Origin: Flavobacteriales bacterium
GTDB lineage: Bacteria > Bacteroidota > Bacteroidia > JACJYZ01
Assembly (NCBI GenBank): GCA_020635855.1
Contig: JACJYZ010000002.1
Span: 124,001-188,000 of the forward strand
Length of the DNA stretch: 64,000 nt
Direction: 5' to 3'
Of the stretch, positions 17,731 to 30,400 are shown piece after piece. Positions within the stretch are counted from its first letter, which is position 1; every line of letters starts with the position of its first letter. Under the pieces are notes generated by a model that saw only the letters and a list, made by a program, of their open reading frames with translations, was not told the origin of the DNA and searched no databases. Position numbers and translations under genes: made by a program.

Positions 17731-18438
17731 ATGAAATACAAAAGGGTACTGTTAAAATTGAGTGGAGAAGCCCTCATGGGCCAGAAGAGTTTCGGCATTG
17801 ATAACACCAGGCTGAACCAGTATGCATCCGAGATCAGATCGGTGGTTGAACTGGGTGTTGAACTGGCCGTTGTAGTGGGGGGAGGAAATATTTTCCGCGG
17901 TATCGAAGCTTCCAAAGGCGGCATTGACCGCGTACATGCCGATTACATGGGCATGCTGGCCACAGTCATCAATGGAATGGCACTTCAATCAGCCCTGGAA
18001 TCAATCGGTTTACAAACCCGGCTGCTTTCTGCCATTAAAATGGAACAGATCTGCGAGCCCTTTATCCGTCGCCGCGCCGTACGTCACCTTGAAAAAGGTC
18101 GGGTGGTTATCTTCGGAGCCGGCACAGGTAATCCCTATTTCACCACGGATACGGCGGCTACCCTGCGTGCCATCGAGATCGAAGCAGACATCATCCTGAA
18201 AGGCACACGCGTTGACGGTGTGTATACCGCCGATCCGGAGAAGGATGCAACCGCTACACGGTATGATAAGGTAACCTTTGCAGAGGTGTATGAAAAGGAA
18301 CTCAACGTGATGGACATGACGGCTTTTACGCTGTGCAATGAGAACAAACTGCCCATCATCGTGTTCGATATCAATGCCCCCGGAAACCTCTCAAGGATTG
18401 TTCAGGGCGAATCGGTGGGTACACTGGTTGAGTTTTGA
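17731..18438 (+). CDS. pyrH: UMP kinase
   Basis: 235 residues, amino-acid kinase fold; phosphorylates UMP in pyrimidine nucleotide synthesis. KRVLLKLSGEALMG at the start, VVVGGGNIFRG for the phosphate-binding glycine loop, DYMGMLATVINGMAL, and GTGNPYFTTDTAATLRAIE near the active site are all typical. It sits directly after the tsf terminator and before frr, a widespread gene order. Confidence 0.97.
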   Translation: MKYKRVLLKLSGEALMGQKSFGIDNTRLNQYASEIRSVVELGVELAVVVGGGNIFRGIEASKGGIDRVHADYMGMLATVINGMALQSALESIGLQTRLLSAIKMEQICEPFIRRRAVRHLEKGRVVIFGAGTGNPYFTTDTAATLRAIEIEADIILKGTRVDGVYTADPEKDATATRYDKVTFAEVYEKELNVMDMTAFTLCNENKLPIIVFDINAPGNLSRIVQGESVGTLVEF

Positions 18439-18468
18439 TCGCCCCACCGGCCGATCCCCAGATTTTAT

Positions 18469-18476
18469 TATTTTTG
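18469..18476 (+). promoter_or_regulatory. -7 element TATTTTTG of frr
   Basis: TATTTTTG in the 60-bp gap after pyrH, 22 nt before the ATG at 18499. Confidence 0.5.
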
Positions 18477-18498
18477 AGCAAATCATTTGCACATCACC

Positions 18499-19062
18499 AT
18501 GACTCCGGAATTAAAAGCCTGCATCGAAAATGCGAAAAAACAAATGGCGAGATCCATCGACCATCTGGAAGCCGAACTTCTGAAAATACGTGCAGGAAGG
18601 GCCAATGCCACCATGCTCGATAGTGTGCATGTGGATTATTACGGCACCAGCACCCCGTTGAGTCAGGTGGCCAATGTATCCGCACCGGATCCCAAAACAC
18701 TGACCATTCAGCCCTGGGAAAAATCCATGATCGAACCCATTGAAAAGGCCATCCGCGAATCCAACCTGGGCTTCAATCCGCAGAATGATGGAGCCCTGGT
18801 GCGCATCAGCATCCCGCCACTCACGGAAGAGCGTCGGGTGGAATTGGTGAAGAAGACCAAATCGGAAGGCGAAAACGGAAAAGTGAGCCTGAGAAACATC
18901 CGCAGAGAAGCCAATGATGCCATCAAAGGCATGGTGAAGAACGGACTAGCGGAAGACCTGGCCAAAGATGCCGAGCATGAAATTCAGCAGCTGACCGATC
19001 AGTTCTCACGCAAGATCGATGGCCACCTCGAACAGAAGGAAAAGGAGATCATGACCGTCTGA
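18499..19062 (+). CDS. frr: Ribosome recycling factor
   Basis: 187 residues; splits post-termination ribosomes with EF-G. Conserved features: IRAGRANATMLDSVHVDYYGT, PWEKSMIEPIEKAI, ISIPPLTEERR and the C-terminal helix with KMVK-like GMVKNG. ATG 18499 gives the family start; a TTG four codons earlier is also open. The stop lies 2 nt from the stop of the convergent radical SAM gene. Confidence 0.97.
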   Translation: MTPELKACIENAKKQMARSIDHLEAELLKIRAGRANATMLDSVHVDYYGTSTPLSQVANVSAPDPKTLTIQPWEKSMIEPIEKAIRESNLGFNPQNDGALVRISIPPLTEERRVELVKKTKSEGENGKVSLRNIRREANDAIKGMVKNGLAEDLAKDAEHEIQQLTDQFSRKIDGHLEQKEKEIMTV

Positions 19063-19064
19063 GG

Positions 19065-20093
19065 TCACCCCCAAACTTTTGTGCCCTCCGAGCAGTTTTT
19101 ACAGATATCAATTTCCGAGCGTGAAGAGAACAGGCTTCTGCGGAAGTTCTGGTAGGCAGCTCCGTTCCAGATCTCACTGAATGAGTTTTCCTGAAGACTA
19201 CCCATGTTGTGGGTGGCGTCCTTGTCGAAGCAGCATGGTACCACACGCCCGTCCCAGGTGATCACACAACTGTGCCACATACGCCAGCACTGATCGTCAA
19301 GGCTGTTCTTGACAGCATACTTACCATCGGCAAGCTTGCGGTATCTTGAATATTTGTCCTGATCCGGAATCAGCGGATTGCCGTTTTCAAAATCATACAC
19401 CTGGGCGGTTTTCAATCGCAAATCATCCACTCCGATTTCTTTGGCCAGTTGACGAATGACCGGGATCTCGTGCTCGTTCGGTTTCACCACCAGGAATTGG
19501 AAAAAGGTATAGGGAGTTTGGGAGCGAAGCTTTTTCTTCCACTTGATGATGTTGCGGCTTCCTTCCAGTACTTTTTCCAGCGAACCCTCTCGCCTGTAAG
19601 ATTCATACGATGTCTGTGTGGTGCCGTCAATGGAGATGATCAGCCTGTCTAATCCGGATTCCACGGTACGACGTGCATGTTCATCATCAAGGAAATGGGC
19701 ATTGGTGGAGGTAGCTGTGTATATGTTTCGTTGGGATGCCATTTGCACCAATTCCAGGAAATCCGGGTTCAGGTAAGGCTCCCCCTGGAAATACAAGGTC
19801 ATGTATGCAACGTGAGAAGATACATCGTCGAGCACCTTCCGGAACAGATCTGTCTGAAGTCTGCCGGTTGGACGGGAGAAGGATCTGAGCCCTGACGGGC
19901 ATTCAGGGCATCGCAGGTTGCATGCTGTGGTTGGCTCGAATGAAAGGCTGACAGGAAGCGCCGGATGGATCGGGTTCTTGGTTGTCCGTGCCTGTTTAAA
20001 ACTACGGTATACCTTCACGGCATTGCGAAGGCGTGGCCCGTTGAAACGGGTCAGGATGTTCAATGAATCACGAGTTGCTGCAATACTTGCCAT
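19065..20093 (-). CDS. Radical SAM protein with SPASM domain
   Basis: 342 residues. The [4Fe-4S]/SAM motif CxxxCxxC is at Cys58, Cys62 and Cys65 (ACNLRCPEC), preceded by SFEPTT. The C-terminal SPASM region has CWRMWHSC, VPCCFDKD and ICKNC, which would hold auxiliary Fe-S clusters. Such enzymes modify peptides or small molecules; the form here resembles the MoaA/SkfB-like group used for diverse precursors, so no substrate can be named. It follows the lipoprotein gene on the same strand with a 6-nt gap, so the two are probably cotranscribed. Confidence 0.9.
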   Translation of the reverse strand: MASIAATRDSLNILTRFNGPRLRNAVKVYRSFKQARTTKNPIHPALPVSLSFEPTTACNLRCPECPSGLRSFSRPTGRLQTDLFRKVLDDVSSHVAYMTLYFQGEPYLNPDFLELVQMASQRNIYTATSTNAHFLDDEHARRTVESGLDRLIISIDGTTQTSYESYRREGSLEKVLEGSRNIIKWKKKLRSQTPYTFFQFLVVKPNEHEIPVIRQLAKEIGVDDLRLKTAQVYDFENGNPLIPDQDKYSRYRKLADGKYAVKNSLDDQCWRMWHSCVITWDGRVVPCCFDKDATHNMGSLQENSFSEIWNGAAYQNFRRSLFSSRSEIDICKNCSEGTKVWG

Positions 20094-20099
20094 AAGCCG

Positions 20100-21266
20100 T
20101 TACCGGAAGATTCCCTTGCTGTTCCAGATGATCTCCTTCATCTTGTTCTTCATCGCATCGGCTGTCATCAGCACCATGTCTCCGTCGTTCGGAAACGGCA
20201 CAGGATGATGCTGGACTTTCTCCTGACTTTCTTTTGACAATGCCCTTTTATCGCCCACAAATTTCGCAGATGCATTTTCGAATACCGATTCAACGGAGAA
20301 GGGCTCTGTTTTGATCAATTGCCCGGTTGCGGTTTCAACAAAGTTCAGGTGGCCGGTAATGATGGCAGCCTTGGATTGCAACAATTCAAGCACCATGCAA
20401 TGCACATTCACGTACTTGTCTTCCTTGATGTCATTGCCCAGGCTGTCTTTCATTACATTCCCGTTGGCGTCCAGTTTGTACTTCCAACCGTCCTTGATCC
20501 GGGCTTTTTCTTCCCGTTGAATTTCCTTTTCCTTTTCCGGAGAAACATCAATGTTGTTGATCAGTAACTGGATCTTGTAGTCGTATTTCAGATCTCCCGT
20601 AGGCTTTACGTGGTAGTTGATCCAGGGGCCGTTCAGTTCTGAAAGACTGATCCTGCGCAGTTCCTGGTCATAACTCTGGGGAAGAATCACCTGGCTTTTG
20701 TTGTCGATGGATAACAACACATATGACATGCCCGCATTCTTGGATTGCTGCAGCAGTGCGTTCACGTCTTTATAATCGGCGTAGAATCCTTTGATCTGGT
20801 TGAACTCATTCCATGCCTGACGGGCTTCTTCCTTGGTGCCGGAATCCAATAGCTTCTTGCCGTGCGTGTAAAGGTATTCGGCAGCTTTTCGCTTGGTTTC
20901 CGCCAGTTCGTCGTCGTAGTTCACCGACTTGAACCCGATGGCATCTTTGGGATAGTTCTGTAACGTGGCCACCTGGCTTTGGCGCGACTTTAAACGGTTG
21001 TAGCGGTCGAACATCTCATTCCACCGTTCCGGGCTTCCCTCGGTTTGCAGGTAGGAAATGCGATCCAGGTCGATCTGGTTGGCATTCCGGTAAGCTTCCC
21101 GCAATACATCAATTTCCTTCTGTTTTTCCGGATGCTTCCTTAGTTTCTGTACCGATTTCCGCACAGCCATTTCGTAGTTGCCGTGGGTCAGGTATTTTTT
21201 GGATGTGGTGCACGCGGTGACCAGAAACAGTGCACCAATGAAGATGTAAAGTGTTCGGTTCATCAT
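20100..21266 (-). CDS. Hypothetical lipoprotein with TPR-like helical region
   Basis: 388 residues. Signal peptide with lipobox LVTAC (Cys19), then a helical part (about residues 30-170) starting GNYEMAVRKSVQKLRKHPEK that looks like TPR repeats, then a mostly beta C-terminal half. No catalytic motif is visible. It is the first gene of a probable two-gene unit with the radical SAM protein. A -7-like TAACTTTG lies upstream. I do not recognise the family. Confidence 0.85.
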   Translation of the reverse strand: MMNRTLYIFIGALFLVTACTTSKKYLTHGNYEMAVRKSVQKLRKHPEKQKEIDVLREAYRNANQIDLDRISYLQTEGSPERWNEMFDRYNRLKSRQSQVATLQNYPKDAIGFKSVNYDDELAETKRKAAEYLYTHGKKLLDSGTKEEARQAWNEFNQIKGFYADYKDVNALLQQSKNAGMSYVLLSIDNKSQVILPQSYDQELRRISLSELNGPWINYHVKPTGDLKYDYKIQLLINNIDVSPEKEKEIQREEKARIKDGWKYKLDANGNVMKDSLGNDIKEDKYVNVHCMVLELLQSKAAIITGHLNFVETATGQLIKTEPFSVESVFENASAKFVGDKRALSKESQEKVQHHPVPFPNDGDMVLMTADAMKNKMKEIIWNSKGIFR

Positions 21267-21297
21267 GTTTTTATATCAATCAGGGCAAATTTTACAC

Positions 21298-21305
21298 CAA
21301 AGTTA
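21298..21305 (-). promoter_or_regulatory. -7 element TAACTTTG of the lipoprotein-radical SAM pair
   Basis: TAACTTTG on the minus strand, about 31 nt before the ATG at 21266. Confidence 0.45.
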
Positions 21306-21472
21306 AAACCCTGGAGAAGACCGGCCTCGGATTGGTTTGACTCAATATCGGAGTCTAAAGTAATCAACATTTGGAAGGAATAATGAACAGGCTCACCAGA
21401 TTGAATTGTCAGGCCTGGAAATAGTTGCTACTTTGTACGCAATTAGGTGAAAAGTAACTCATTGAAACTATT

Positions 21473-24400
21473 TTGCTTCAATTCAGTAAAATAGGGGAAT
21501 TTTTGAAAATCAACCTGTCCGTGCAAAACAAAATCCTCTTGTTTAAACGTTTCCGGGCATTTCTGCCCATTCTTTTACTTGGTCTTTATCTGATTCCGGT
21601 TGAGGCAACCGGTCAAGTACGATTCTGGGTGGGAGGTACCGGGAACTGGCAGGATCAGCAGCATTGGTCGATGGTTTCAGGTGGCAGGGGAGGAGCGTCG
21701 CTTCCTAGCCGATTCGACGATGTGGTGTTTGATGATAAATCCTTTACTCAGGATGGTGAGCAAGTGGTGGTCGAAGGTGTGGCAAGTTGTGCGTCATTCG
21801 TATGGCGCGATCGCAAGCACAAGGCCATTCTGAGCGGCGATTCCAAATCAACATTGAAGATATACGGCGGGCTTCAACTCTCCGAATCCCTGGTCAATCA
21901 ATACAACGGAGGTGTCAGCTTCTACAATGCGAACTACGCAAAGCTTGATTCCAAACCGGCCGGGTCTTCATTCAAAGGAAAAACAGATTATATCCCGGCT
22001 GCTTTTTCCGCAGGCCCGGGTGGAAATTCACCGGATTCGGTTTGTCCGCTTACTGTGGTGATGTCTTATACCGCACCCAGTTGTAATGGATATAAAAATG
22101 GTGTTGTGCGGGTGGATTCGGTGATCGGGGAGACAGGTCCTTTGACTTATCAATGGTTGTACGATGGTTCAACAGCCGACTCCCTGACCGGACTCGGACC
22201 CGGAACCTATACGGTAAAGGTGACAGACCTGGGCGTCACTCCCAATTGTCAGACTTTTGCATCAAAAGGATTTATTGATCCGGCTGAACTGGTGATCTTC
22301 GCCACCCCCCCACCGGAAGATGCCACTTGTTTCGGTGTTTGTGACGGTGAAGGTTCTGTGACTGCTATCGATGGCACGTCTCCTTATTCCTATTTGTGGA
22401 GCAGTGGTTGTACCATGTCAACATGCACCGGGCTTTGCGCGGCTGATTATACAATTACCGTAACTGATGCGAATGGATGTAATGACCAGATTGGCATTAC
22501 CATTTCACAACCGGGACTTATGGCTGCCAACGGTGGCAAAAGCAACATCAGTTGTTCCGGAGCATGTGATGGATATGCCTATGTAATCCCCTCCGGAGGC
22601 ACCACCCCTTACACTTTTGTGTGGAGTGATGCAACCACCAACGACACATTGTTTAACCTTTGTCCCGGCGCCTATAACGTGACGGTGACAGACAAGAACG
22701 GTTGCCAGGATATTGCCAGCCTGAACATTTCCGAACCATTGCCCCTTACAACCACGCCACATTCCACCAATGTTTCCTGCGGTGGTTTGTGTGACGGTGG
22801 TGCAGGTGTTGATGTTCAAGATGGAACAGCACCATATACATACGTCTGGGCGCCCGGCGGTGAAACAACCGATACCATCTCCTCCCTTTGCCTGGGTGCT
22901 TACAGCGTAACGGTGACAGACAACAACGGATGTACTTCCGTTGAAAACTACAACATCTCGGAACCTCCGGTTCTGACCGCCAGCATTACCGATACCACCC
23001 ATGTGGCATGCTTCAGCAACTGCTCCGGTATAGCTATCGTCACCCCGGCCGGAGGAACGCCACCCTTTACCTACTTATGGAGCAATGCGGCCACCGACTC
23101 CACGGCTTCCAGCCTCTGCGTGGGAAACTATGACGTTACCATTACCGATAACAATGGTTGCCAAACCACCGCGTCGGTTACCATTACACAACCCAGCAAC
23201 CTGACAGCCAGCACCACACCAACCAATGCATCGTGTAACGGTACATGTAACGGACAGGCAATTGCGAATCCGTCCGGAGGCACGTCTCCCTATACCTACC
23301 TGTGGAGCAACGGTAAAACAACCGCAACCGTTACAGGGTTATGTGCAGGCAACTTCACCGTGACGGTGACAGACAACAACGGTTGTACCACAACTGCCAC
23401 CGCGGGTATCGCTCAGCCTACCGCACTTACGGGTGGTGTAACCGCATCTACGGACGCCACTTGCGGTGGAAGTTGCAATGGTACCGCCACCATGACAGTG
23501 GCCGGAGGCACCATGCCATATACTTATCTCTGGTCGGATGGTCAGACGACTGCCACAGCCACCGGCCTTTGTGCTGCCGGGTATACGGTAACTGCTACCG
23601 ATAACAATGGATGTACCGTTACGGGCAACATCACCATCAACGAACCGAGTGTACTTACCGCCAACATCACCGCCAGTACAAACCTTGCTTGCTACAATGT
23701 ATGCACCGGAACCGCCACGGTGCTGGGCGGCGGTGGTACCCTGCCCTATACCTACCTGTGGACCAATGGCCAAACCACCGCCAATGCGAACAACCTCTGC
23801 AGTGGCAACAATGCAGTTACAGTTACAGATTCCAAAGGATGTACGGCAAGTACGTCTGTAAACCTGACCGAACCAGCCGTCTATTCCACCGTGATGTCCA
23901 AAACAGATCCGGGTTGCGGAGGTGCTTGCGACGGAACAGCCACCACCACCCCGTCCGGTGGTACACCCGGATATACCTATAACTGGAGTTCAGGATGCAC
24001 AACAGGTACGTGTACCGGTTTATGCTCAGGATGGTATCACGTGACCGTGACCGATAACAATTCCTGTACGATTGTAGACAGCATCCAGGTACCAGTTACG
24101 CCCATCCCGGCAATGGATTCAAGTGTGGTGTCGGTCAGTTGTAATGGTGTTTGCGACGGTTCGGGAACCTTCACCGCTTCCGCCGGAACTGCACCGTATG
24201 ACTATTTATGGAGCACCGGATGCACAACAGGAACATGCACCGGATTGTGTTCAGGCGGATATACTGTGACCGTTACTGATGCCACAGGTTGTACGGTTTC
24301 AGCAACACTTACTGTGCCGGGGCTCAACATTGTTGATCCGAATGAAACGGTTACCAACGCCCAGTGTAATGCAATCTGTGACGGTAGCATCATACTTGCT

Positions 24401-27400
24401 CCATCCGGCGGGGCTGCCCCTTACTCATATGTCTGGAGCAATGCCTGTACCGGCACAAATTGCACAGGCCTTTGTCCGGGTTCGTACGGGGTAACGGTAA
24501 CCGACAAAAACGGATGTACATCCAACAACAATTTCACCATCGGAGTAACTAACCCTGTTACCGTGGTTGCTTCTTCCACGGAAGCCAGCTGTAACAGTGC
24601 ATGCAATGGATCCGTAACCGCAACGCCTTCCGGTGGTACACCTCCCTATAACTATTCATGGAGTTCAGGATGCACTACCGCCACCTGCACGGGTGTATGC
24701 GCGGGCACCTACACGGTGACGGTGACCGGTGCCGTGGGTTGTAACAGCACCCAAACAATAACGGTAACCGAACCTACACTTCTGACCAATTCATTTTCCG
24801 GCCATACCGATGTTACCTGTTTTGGCCAATGCGATGGAGGCATTACCGCAGGCGGTTCCGGTGGTAAATCGCCGTATACCTATACCTGGTCCAGCGGAGC
24901 AACCACCGCAACACTTACGGGGTTGTGCGCCAATACCTATTATCTCACCGTAACCGATGTCAATGCTTGTGAAGTGCTGGATACGGTTGTGATTGATTCA
25001 CCTGCCAACCTGCTTGCCAATGAAGGTTCAGTGAATTCCTCATGCGCAAGTGCAGATGGTACCGTTTCTTCCGCACCCACCGGGGGAACTTCTCCTTACA
25101 CATACAATTGGAGCAACGGTTGTACCCAGGCAACATGTACAGGCGTCTCGGCAGGATCTTATGACCTGACGGTGACCGATGCCGCAGGTTGTAATACAAC
25201 AGCCAACGTTGTGGTGAACGATAACGGTGGACCTACCGGAGAGGCGTTCATTTCCGTGGCGCCAAGTTGTAACGGCTCCTGCAACGGACAACTCACCGTA
25301 ACCCCCATCGGTGGAACGGCACCCTATACCTACGTGTGGAGCAATGGTAAAACCGCCAATGCCATCACCGGACTTTGCGCGGGGAATTATTTTGTGACGA
25401 TGACCGATAACAACGGTTGCAGCCGCATTGCATCATCATTGCTGAGTGATCCTCCACCGATCTCAGCTTCCATTACCGATACCACCCATGTGTCCTGTAA
25501 CGGTTTGTGCGATGGTGTAGCCATTGTTACGCCGGGTGGCGGTACCACACCCTATACCTATGTGTGGAGCAATGGTCAAACAGATTCCACCGCCACAGGT
25601 CTTTGTGCCGGGCTTGTGAATGTCACCGTAACCGATGCGAAAAGCTGCCAGACGGTGGCTGCATTGACCATCACTGAACCGACCCTGCTTACCACATCCA
25701 TCACGGATACCACCCACATATCATGCAACGGCAATTGTGATGGTGATGCAACGGTTACGCCTTCAGGTGGTATGCCGCCATATACGTATCTCTGGGGCAA
25801 TGCCCAAACCAATGGCACCGCCACCGGTCTTTGCGCCGGAGCCATATCGGTAACAGTTACTGATGCCAATGGTTGCCAGAATGTGGAGAGCGTAACCATC
25901 ACCGAACCCTTGGTGTTAACTGCAGCAGTGGTAGTAATAGTCGATGCTACTTGCAATGGGGATTGCGACGGAAGGATGCAGGCGACCGGCTCCGGTGGAT
26001 TAACACCGTATAGCTATCTATGGACGAACGGCCAAACCACCAGAACTGCCACCGGTCTGTGTGCAGGTGCCATGGATGTGACCATTACCGATGCCAACGG
26101 CTGTACCGCCACGGCAGGAGATGTGATCAGTGAACCTACACTTCTCACCATGGCCCTGTCCGGTGCCTCACAAAATGCCTGCTATGGAGAATGCAGCGGA
26201 ATCGCCAGCTTCGCACCCTCCGGCGGAACACCGCCTTACACTTACCTCTGGTCCGGTAGTCAAACCGATTCGATTGCGACCGGATTGTGTGCAGGGTCTT
26301 ATACGTTGACCATCACTGATGCCAACGGATGTAATGTGATTGATAGCACGACCATTACCGAGCCAACCGTGTTTGCAGTAGATTCCGGTGTGGTGAATGC
26401 AGCTTGCGGATCCTGTAACGGGATAGGGATTGCACTTCCTACGGGAGGTGTTTCACCGTATAGCTATGCCTGGTCCAATGGCTGTACTTCGGGCACCTGC
26501 ACCGGCCTTTGTGTAGGCTCGTTTAATGTTACTGTTACTGATAACAATGGCTGTACAGCCACTACGTTGGTGCTTGTATCCAATACAAACGGACCCAACA
26601 ACAGCGGCGCCGCGATCACCAACGTATCCTGTAACGGGCTTTGCAATGGACAGATCGCATTGAGCCCGTCTGGCGGACAACCACCCTATACCTATGTGTG
26701 GGATGATCCGGGTAGCCAGACCGGTGCTACCGCTACAGGCCTGTGTGCGGGAACGGTGAGCGTTTCCATTACCGATAATAAAGGATGTACACTGCCGGTG
26801 ATTCTGACCGTTACCCAGCCCACGGTGCTGGCTGCTTCCTTCACCGACTCAACCGAGGTGGATTGTAACGGGAACTGCACTGGTTCGGCTACCATCACAC
26901 CCTCCGGCGGAACGGCCCCCTACACTTATCTATGGGATGATCCTTCTGCTCAAACCGATTCTATTGCGACCGGACTGTGTGCCGGCACATTTGGTGTAAC
27001 CGTAACAGATGCCAAGGGCTGTCAGACCACAGGATCCATTGATATCACCGAGCCACCGTCACTGATTCCGTCTATCAGTGCCTCCAGCAACCTGCAGTGC
27101 AATGGCGTTTGTGTCGGTACGGCTTCACCAGGTGCATTCGGCGGAACACCTCCCTATGGTTTCTCCTGGAGCAACGGTACAACCGATTCAGTTGCTACCG
27201 GGCTCTGCGCCGGCGTATTTACGGTAACCATCACCGATGCCAACGGGTGTGCGGGAATCGATAGTGTGACCATTTCCGAGCCTTCAGTGATTACAGGAAA
27301 CCCAAGTACGAGCGCGGCTACATGCGGGGTATGCGATGGTTCGATTACACTCGCGCCCAGCGGCGGAACCCCCGGTTATACATATCAATGGGACGATGCG

Positions 27401-30400
27401 TCATCACAAACATCGGCGACTGCCACCGGTTTGTGCGCAGCGATTTATAACGTGACCATCACAGATATCAACGGATGTACATCTACAAAATCTGTGGTAC
27501 TGAACAACAACGGTGGCCCGACAGGTGCCGGTGAAACGGTAACGGATGCAACCTGTAACGGAAATTGTGACGGTCAGGTGGCGCTGACGCCTGCAGGCGG
27601 AAACCCACCCTATCTCTACCTGTGGAACGATGCTGCCAGTCATACCACATCTTCCATCACCGGTCTTTGCGCTGGTACCTATAACGTAACCGTATCGGAT
27701 GCATTGGGCTGTATCCTGCCCGTTCAGGTAACCGTATCGGAAGCCAGCCTGCTGGCAATCAACTTCAGCGGTTCAACCCAGGTTGATTGTAACGGCAACT
27801 GTAACGGCACAGCAATCGCAGCCGGAAGCGGAGGAACACCTCCGTTTACCTTCCTTTGGAACAATGGTCAAACCGATTCGATCGCCACGGGTCTCTGTGC
27901 CGGTAAACACACCGTTACAGTTACGGATGCCAATACATGTACATCCGTTGATAGCATCACCATCACCGAACCGGTGGTTCTGGCAGCAACCATCACCGAT
28001 ACCACCCACCTGAGTTGTAACGGTGGTTGCATCGGCACGGCAACAGTTACACCTTCGGGCGGCACGGCACCCTTTACCTATGTATGGAGCGATGCACAAA
28101 CCGATTCAACTGCCACCGGCTTGTGTGCACAAGGGTACACGGTTACGGTTACAGATGTCAACGGTTGTACAACAATGGCAAATGTTACCATTGTTCAGCC
28201 CCTTGACCTGAGCACAACCTCGTCAACCATCGGATCCAGTTGTGGTGCGTGCGATGGAAGCGCAACGGTAACACCCGCAGGAGGTACTGCTCCCTATGCC
28301 TATTTGTGGGATGATATATCGGCGCAAACCAATTCAACCGCCACCGGTTTGTGTGCCGGTACTTATAAGGTAACCGTTACCGATGCAGCAGGATGTACCG
28401 CACAGGATACGATTTTACTTATTGATAACGGCGGTCCGACGGATGCAGGCGAGACTGTTACCAACATCACCTGCTCCGGCAACTGTGATGGAGAGATCCT
28501 GTTGAGTCCGACAGGCGGCAACGCACCGTATACTTACTTGTGGAACAGCGGAGAAACCACCATAGGCATTACCGGTTTGTGTTCAGGGAATTACATCGTA
28601 TCCATCACCGATGCCCTGGGTTGTGTGTTGCCGGTATCGATCAATGTAATTCAGCCTTCGTTGCTGACCGCGTCGTTTACAGATTCCACCTACATCAACT
28701 GCTTCGGGAACTGTACCGGTATGGCCACGATCACGCCGGCCGGCGGTACTGCACCTTATAGCTACTTGTGGACGGACGGGCAGACCGATAGTGCTGCAAC
28801 CGGACTGTGCGCCATGGTGCACAGTGTAACCGTTACCGATGCCGGTGGTTGTACATTTGTGGATAGCATCTCCTTGTTACAGCCCAACCAACTGATCGCT
28901 GATATCACCGATTCGATAATGATCTCGTGCAACGGTGTATGCATCGGTTCCGGAACCGTGACACCCAGCGGTGGAACATCTCCCTATACCTACCTCTGGA
29001 ACGATGGTCAGACCGATTCAATCGCCACCGGTTTGTGTGCGGGTGTATACAAAGTCACTGTCACAGACGCGATGGGTTGTACATCGGAAGATTCCCTGTT
29101 GATCTTTGAACCCGCTGTCATCCTTGCCAATTCATCCAGCATCGATGCAACTTGTGGTGTTTGCGACGGTGTGGTGATCGTTTCACCTACAGGCGGTACA
29201 CCTGGGTATACCTATCTCTGGAGTGATGCGCTGAGCCAGACCACGGATTCTGCCAAAGCCCTTTGTTCGGGAATTTATACCGTTACAATTACTGATGCAC
29301 TCGGATGTACCCTGGTAGAGAAGGTTCCCCTGAGTGATGCCGGTGGCCCTTCAGTGGATACCGTACAGGTGCAGAATGTAGGATGCAATGGCGCTTGCTC
29401 AGGCGGCGCTACCGTGGTGGTGAGCGGAGGATTGCCCCCGTACACATACCTGTGGGATGATGCATCTTCACAAACCACTGCAACCGCCACAGGGCTTTGT
29501 AAGGGTACCTATTTCGTCATCGTAACGGATGCCAATGGTTGTAAAGTGATTCCGCAGGCTGATGTAAGTGAAACCACGGTTCTTACAGGTGTATTCCTGG
29601 ATACCAGCCATGTAAGCTGCTACCAGGATTGCGATGGATCGGTCCGTTACGCGATGACGGGCGGTTCGCCTCCATACACATTCAGCTGGTCAAACGGACA
29701 AACCGATTCGGTGGCTACAGGCCTCTGTGCCGGAACTTATAAAATTACCGTGACGGATTCCAAAACATGCATGGGTGTTGATTCCGTGACCATCACCGAA
29801 CCGGGAGCAATTACCCTGAGTGTGACTGCCATTCCGAATGTGGTATGTCTCGGAGATTCTGCTGTTCTCACTGCTGTTGCATCCGGAGGAGCCGGCGGAT
29901 TTACTTATATCTGGAATGATGCCCTGTCATCAACAGCTCCCAGCATCGTGGTATCCCCACTGGATACTTTCTTCTATCAGGTAACCGTGACCGATGCCAA
30001 CGGCTGTCAGATCGGTGATGGCGACAGCGTAGCCGTGATTTCACCGGGGCAACCGACGTTGCCGGCGGATACAGGTATTTGTCGCGGAGATTCGTTGTTG
30101 CTGATCGGACAAATCGACGGGCCGGGAAGCTATTTGTGGACCACCACGGGCAATGGTGTCTTCTTGCCGGATTCCGTGTCACCCAATGTCATCTATTTGC
30201 CGGATAGCACCGATAGTAACATCGAGATTTATCTTTCTGCGGTGGGTGCCTGCCAGAACATCACCGATACCATGAAAGTATCGGTTGGAATCAAGGCCAT
30301 CGTAACGGTAAGTATTGACCAGGAGGTTCCGATCGGAACCAAGTATGTGACGGTTTCCGGAACCATTGTGAATGCCACATCGGGTGTGTGGACCAGCAAC

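Noticed and set aside
22030..29820. CRISPR-like periodic repeats
   Set aside because: The repeats are in frame, about 228 bp long, variable and encode SprB units; no short identical repeats with unique spacers.
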